A DNA stretch of 64,000 bases from Paenibacillus sp. PL91 (lineage in GTDB: Bacteria > Bacillota > Bacilli > Paenibacillales > Paenibacillaceae). Positions 59,952 through 64,000 of the stretch are shown here, piece by piece (the first letter of the stretch is position 1; each line of letters opens with the position of its first letter). A program made the position numbers and the translations under genes. The stretch covers positions 124,001 through 188,000 of the forward strand of contig NZ_JABBYG020000005.1 of NCBI RefSeq assembly GCF_012935325.2. Reading direction: 5' to 3'. The notes under the pieces are model-generated. The model saw nothing but the letters and a program-made list of their open reading frames with translations, did no database searches and was not told the DNA's origin.

Positions 59952-61040
59952 TTACGCACCGTTTGATTCAGTAATTTTAATTGCTTTCGGGGACAAGATC
60001 GAATTGAATGTATTCGCAGCCGCATGGTCAGCAGATTGAAGTGCATGTCCGTAGGTATTCATGGTTGTTCGAATGTCTGCATGTCCTAACCGGCTTGATA
60101 TTGTTTTTGCATGGACGCCTTGATTGATAAGTAAGGTTGCTGATGTATGTCTTAGATCATGAAAACGTATTGGTTTTAGTTTTTTACGTTTTAGGAATCT
60201 TCGAAGCCAAGTACCCGGTACTGTGTGGAAATAGGGTTTACCGTCCCATGTGGAGAAAACAAAGAAATGATCTTTTTCTGCCCAATTGTCACTTGCAATT
60301 TCTTTGGACAAAATGGAGTTGTTTCTATATTGGATAAGATCAGGTAGCAACGCTACCGGAATTGAGACTTTTCTAATTGAGTTTTTTGTTTTAGGTACTT
60401 TGATGATGTTTTTTCCATTTACGTAACTCAATGACTGTACAACCTCAATGAAGGCTTCATCCAAATTAATGTGTTTCCAACTAATGCAAGCAATTCTCCA
60501 CGACGGAAACCTGTAGTAATAGCCATTGTAATCATGATCCTCCAGTGTTCGGCCTCATTATTTAAACTAATCAATAATTCACTCACCTCTGTTTCATCGT
60601 AAACATCAACAGATAATCAAGCTACCTTGGGACGTTTGGTTGCGGCTACTGGATTGCTTTTTAATATCCGCCACTCAACAGCACGATCAAGAATGTCTTT
60701 CATAATTCTATGGGCGAATCGAATTGTCGTTGATGATAAACCTCCTGACTTACCATCTTTTCGTGCTCCGTCTAACTCAAGATTTTTCATAAAGCTGACA
60801 ATATGAATCGGTTTTATTTCATCGAGTCGTTTGTTACCGAAGACAGGGGAGATATGGTTTTTCAATATGTGGTTGTAATTTTCGAGGGTCTTAGCTTCTA
60901 GATGTTTGACTCCGTATTTGCTTCTCCATTCTTCAACAAATTTATTGAAAGTCATTTTCTCGGGAGAAATATATTCGCCAGCTTCGACTTCAACTTGGAA
61001 TTTAGCGAGTTCTTTTTCTGCTTCTCTTATGCCTAATGCC
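59952..61040 (-). pseudogene. Tyrosine integrase remnant, copy B
   Basis: More complete than copy A. Present are REAEKELAKFQVEVEAGEY, the core-binding domain, TTGFRRGELLAL, HDLRHTSATLLINQG, LGHADIRTT and the Tyr segment NTYGHALQSADHAA. It is broken by a CGA-to-TGA nonsense codon near 60617 and a small deletion near 60479. The N-terminal DNA-binding part is lost at about 61040, where mprF-like sequence begins. Several lesions differ from copy A, so the two copies decayed separately. Confidence 0.9.
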
Positions 61041-61043
61041 TTA

Positions 61044-62015
61044 AGGTTCTGGGATTCGGAGCGCGAGGCTCTAATCGCATATCGGTCGGTTGGAACTAGA
61101 AGGATCGTGCTCGGCGATCCGATCGGAAGCACTCGGGCAATGAATCGTGTCATTGAGCAATTTGTTGCAGACTGCCGCGCTCATAAGCGGGTGCCTGTCT
61201 TCTATCAGTCCAAAGCTTCCAATCTGCCGCTCTATCATCGCTTGGGGCTGCAGGGCATCAAGATCGGAGAAGAGGCTTTAATCAACTTATCCGGCTTCCA
61301 TACGAACGGTAAGCAATGGCTAAAGCTTCGGAACCGCTTGAACAAATTCGAACGGAGCGGATACGGCTTCGAGGTTCTTCACCCGCCGTATGCGGAGCCG
61401 TTCCTTAATCGTCTTCAAGCGGTATCGGATGAATGGCTTCGTAACCGGAACGAGAAAAGCTTCTCCGTAGGGGCCTTCTCGCCGGAATATATCAGCCGGT
61501 ATCCGGTAGCCATTCTGACCGGTCCGGATGGGGACTGCGAGGCTTTCGCGTCCATCGCGGGCGACCACGGGAACTTCGCCGCTTCGCCCGATAAAGGCAC
61601 CGGTGCCGCGTCCCGTCGAATAACCGTAGATCTCATGCGCTATACGAAAGCATGTCCGCACGGCACAATGGACGTTCTGTTTCTGTCGCTGTTCAAGTGG
61701 GCGCAGGAGAACGGCTTCGATGTATGCAGCCTCGGCATGGCTCCCTTCGCGAACGCAGGCGATTCGTTCATCGTCAGGCTGCTCTACAAGTACGGGAACA
61801 AGCTGTACAACTTCAAAGGCCTGTACGATTACAAGAACAAATTCCTCCCCGAATGGGAAGACGTCTACGTCGTCTATCCTCCCGCCAAGCTGCCCGTTTC
61901 CGCGCTGCTGCTCGCCTTCATCATTCATACGCCCGTTTCCGGCATGCAAGCGCGATTCGGCACCGGTCCGATACGACTCTGGAATAGAAGCGTTTTTTTG
62001 AATAAAAGAGCGTAA
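61044..62015 (+). pseudogene. mprF: 5'-truncated phosphatidylglycerol lysyltransferase-like gene (MprF C-terminal domain, DUF2156)
   Basis: About 320 residues of the cytosolic aminoacyl-transferase domain: EREALIAYRSVGTRRIVLGD, PVFYQSKASNLPLYHRLGL and LRNRLNKFERSGYGFEVL, then GTMDVLFLSLFKWAQENGFD and KGLYDYKNKFLPEWEDVYVV. In MprF this domain adds lysine to phosphatidylglycerol. The membrane flippase half and the start are gone, replaced by the integrase remnant. The open frame continues upstream only by chance; no ribosome binding site is present. Confidence 0.85.
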
Positions 62016-62027
62016 CGACCGCATGGC

Positions 62028-62056
62028 AAAGGCCACCTCGTCCAGGGTGGCCTTCG
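62028..62056 (+). terminator. Terminator of the mprF-like gene
   Basis: AAGGCCACC pairs with GGTGGCCTT around a short loop. T tail is weak. Confidence 0.6.
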
Positions 62057-62131
62057 TGCTTGCCGCTTTGTAAGCGTCCCATCACGTACAACTAGCTCCA
62101 TCTCCATTTAAGACCAAAAGTTTTGCGATAC

Positions 62132-63685
62132 CTATCCCATAACGCAACAAGTAATCGGAAGCATAGATGACCATGGCAAATAAGGCTCGAGCGCCTCTGG
62201 ATTTTGTGAATCCGGAAGCTGCGGAAGCTGCTCGAACAGGTACTTTAAATATTGAAATGGAAGAAGTCTGTTTTCCTTCGCCGTCTCGATGAAGCTGTAG
62301 ATCGCCGTACTTGCCTTCGCGCCGCGAGGCGTATTCGCAAATAACCAGTTCTTTCTCCCGATTACGAATGGCTTGATCGAGCGCTCACTGCGATTATTAT
62401 CAATCTCGATCCTACCATCCTTCAGGAAGGTAGTCAATTTCTCCCACTGATTCAGGCTGTAAGCAATCGCTTTTCCAACCAGACTCTTCGGCAGTGTTTG
62501 AGAGCGCTGTTGCTTGAGCCATACCGAATGAGCCTCCAGGATCGGAAGGCTTCGCTTCTTTCGCTCGGCATATCGTTCTTCTGGTGAAGCATCCTTCAGC
62601 TCGCGCTCAATGGCGAAGAGAGCATTGCAGTAAGCCAGTCCTTGACTAGCTACCGAATCCTTGTTACCTCTCGTCGCTGGAGGGACTGCTTTCAACGCTT
62701 CATCGTATTTACGCCGCGCATGTGCCCAGCATCCCACAAGAGTCACACCAGGAACCTTATGATAGCCCGCATAACTATCGACATGCAGTTACCTTTGAAC
62801 CCGGATAAGAAGATTTGTGGATGCTCGCCGCCACGTGTCTTCTGGTAATCGTAGATGACCGCCGGAGCTACACCGCGTCCGGTGCGATACAGCCACAAAT
62901 ACGAGGACGATTGAGCAGACTTCCCAGGCTCACGCAGCACTTGCAGCGTCGTCTCATCTGCATGAAGCACATCCTGCCTTAGCCAGATAAGCTCTCATCA
63001 CGGAGTCCAATGGCATGAGCCACTTCTGTGCACCATAGATCACTCAATTCGCCATCGTCTGACGAGTTAAAGTGTATCCAAGACGCGCGAAATGCTGCTC
63101 TTGCCGGTATAACGGCAAGCTGTCAACGTATTTCTGGCTCATAACGTAAGCCATGCTCGACGGTGATGCCAAACTTCCCGGATAAACAGGTTTTGGCATC
63201 GCAGCTGTGACGATCGGGGTTTCAATATCTTCACGTTCACAATGACGGCAGGCATACACATTTTGCATGTGACGGATGACCTTCACTTGTGGCGGTACAA
63301 CGGCAATTTCATTGCGCGTCTCTGTACTCATCTCGTGAAGGAACCCACCGCAGCACGCACATACTTGCTCGCCTTCCTCCAGTGAATAGGTGATTGTTTC
63401 TACTGGAAGCTTGGAGAGATCCTCTGTTCGCTTGCCGGATGATTTGCGCCGCTCGTAGGTAATTTGTTCAGACCGCGGCTCTTCACCAGCAGGTGCTGCA
63501 AGCATTTCGGCTTCGTTGGCCAACAGGAGTTCTAATTGATCCGGATGCGTCTGCTCGCTGGAAGCACCGAAACGCTTCTTCTGCGCCAAGCGGAACTGCT
63601 CTTCGTACCATTTAAGCTTGGCCGATTGTTCGATGATTTGTTGTTGTAGGGATTCGATGGTTGGCGTATCTGCATGTTTTTCCAT
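62132..63685 (-). pseudogene. IS66-family transposase TnpC, degenerate
   Basis: All parts are readable but in three pieces: N-terminal zinc-binding part (KRFGASSEQTHPDQLELL, CACCGGFLHEM, QNVYACRHCE), central catalytic part (MLHADETTLQVL) and C-terminal part (VGCWAHARRKYDEAL, IEIDNNRSERSIKPFVIGRK). A TGA replaces Trp after RQTMAN near 63043; frameshifts lie near 62980 and 62790. ATG 63685 is the original start. Confidence 0.88.
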
Positions 63686-63755
63686 ACTTTACTCATTAGA
63701 CAGAAAAAAACCAATCCCTGTAAGTGCCTATGACGAAATGATTACAAAGATGTGT

Positions 63756-64000
63756 CTAATTGACGGTAACGGCATTAACCTTGGGATGGGCTTGCCGCTG
63801 GCTAAGTGAAAGACCATCCAGCAGCCAGCGAAGCTCCCTGCTGGAAATGGCTACTACTTCTTCCTTACCTGTAGGCTATTGAGATCTGCCACGTTCTAGG
63901 TGGCGATAGTAAAGCCAGAACCCATTGAGATCCCAATATAGAATTTTGAGCTTGTTGCATGCCCGGTTACAGAATACGAATAAGCCGGAGGAGAACGATT
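63756..64000 (-). pseudogene. IS66 accessory protein TnpB, partial and interrupted
   Basis: Readable as FSSGLFVFCNRACNKLKILY, WDLNGFWLYYRHLERGR, then, after an in-frame TAG at 63876-63878 in place of a Trp codon, SRELRWLLDGLSLSQRQ. The family pattern is F.NR...K.K.L..D..G...Y.RLE.GRF. The 5' part is outside the window. Confidence 0.8.

Larger units (their letters stand above)
40910..61050. mobile_element. Composite accessory region integrated at tRNA-Ala
   Basis: The tRNA 3' end (core CTAGGCTCCACCA, 40956-40968) recurs at 50385, 50806, 51044 and 59695, each followed by new sequence. Two decayed copies of the same tyrosine integrase follow the last two cores. The right edge, near 61050, cuts into an mprF-like gene. 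Cargo: two SLH surface proteins, a nanE remnant, an HxlR-like piece, a fructose PTS operon, an IS110 remnant and a reverse transcriptase piece. This fits successive site-specific insertions and partial deletions rather than one intact element. Confidence 0.75.
62070..64000 (-). mobile_element. IS66-family insertion sequence, decayed, other end outside the window
   Basis: Contains tnpC and tnpB remnants on the minus strand in the usual IS66 order. GTAAGCGTCCC at 62070, between the mprF terminator and tnpC, looks like an IS66 terminal repeat (ends usually begin GTAAGC). The second end and tnpA lie beyond 64000. Confidence 0.7.

Noticed and set aside
60906..61043. Open frame extending the mprF-like gene upstream
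   Set aside because: This part is the antisense of the integrase remnant; the long frame is fortuitous.

Overview
The window looks like a chromosomal segment of a Paenibacillus-type endospore-forming Firmicute. Supporting signs are strong AGGAGG ribosome binding sites, an alpha/beta-type SASP gene, ytaF, YesM/YesN-type two-component systems beside sugar ABC transporters, SLH-anchored multidomain glycosidases, and the Bacillales neighbourhood polA-mutM-ytaF-coaE-nrdR.

Positions 1-25190 are mostly core and carbohydrate metabolism. They hold a SNF2 helicase cut by the window edge; a sugar ABC importer (binding protein, two permeases, no ATPase) with its YesM/YesN pair and a NagZ-like hexosaminidase; a repeat-rich intergenic block (an 11-bp tandem array and two 243-bp-spaced direct repeats with long inverted arms); a tandem HD-domain protein; a BASS-family transporter; a PhoR/PhoP-like pair in reversed order; an AraC regulator; a LipL-like octanoyltransferase; a leftward run M20 peptidase-ThrE-ThrE-kinase; and a divergent AraC/GH42 beta-galactosidase pair.

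Positions 25190-34200 form what looks like a phosphate-signalling block. The pst-phoU operon is bracketed by a cytosolic CBS-chemoreceptor on one side and an overlapping CBS-GGDEF/EAL pair on the other. TTnACA-like hexamers at 11-bp spacing lie before pstS, before the chemoreceptor, before the GGDEF gene and before the PhoP-like and PhoR-like genes, so a common PhoP regulon that includes motility and c-di-GMP is a testable idea. Positions 34200-40850 hold polA, mutM, ytaF, coaE, a lytic transglycosylase, a SASP gene and nrdR.

From the tRNA-Ala(GGC) gene at 40893 to about 61050 lies a composite accessory region. The 13-bp tRNA 3' end recurs four more times (50385, 50806, 51044, 59695). Two of these copies carry about 59 bp of tRNA, and one belongs to a 251-bp direct repeat that brackets 9.85 kb. 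Two decayed copies of one tyrosine integrase follow the last two cores. Cargo includes a GH20 and a DUF4855 SLH surface protein, a nanE remnant, a complete fructose PTS operon with its own HPr and Enzyme I, an IS110 remnant and a truncated reverse transcriptase. The region ends inside a truncated mprF-like gene, followed by a decayed IS66-family element that runs off the window.
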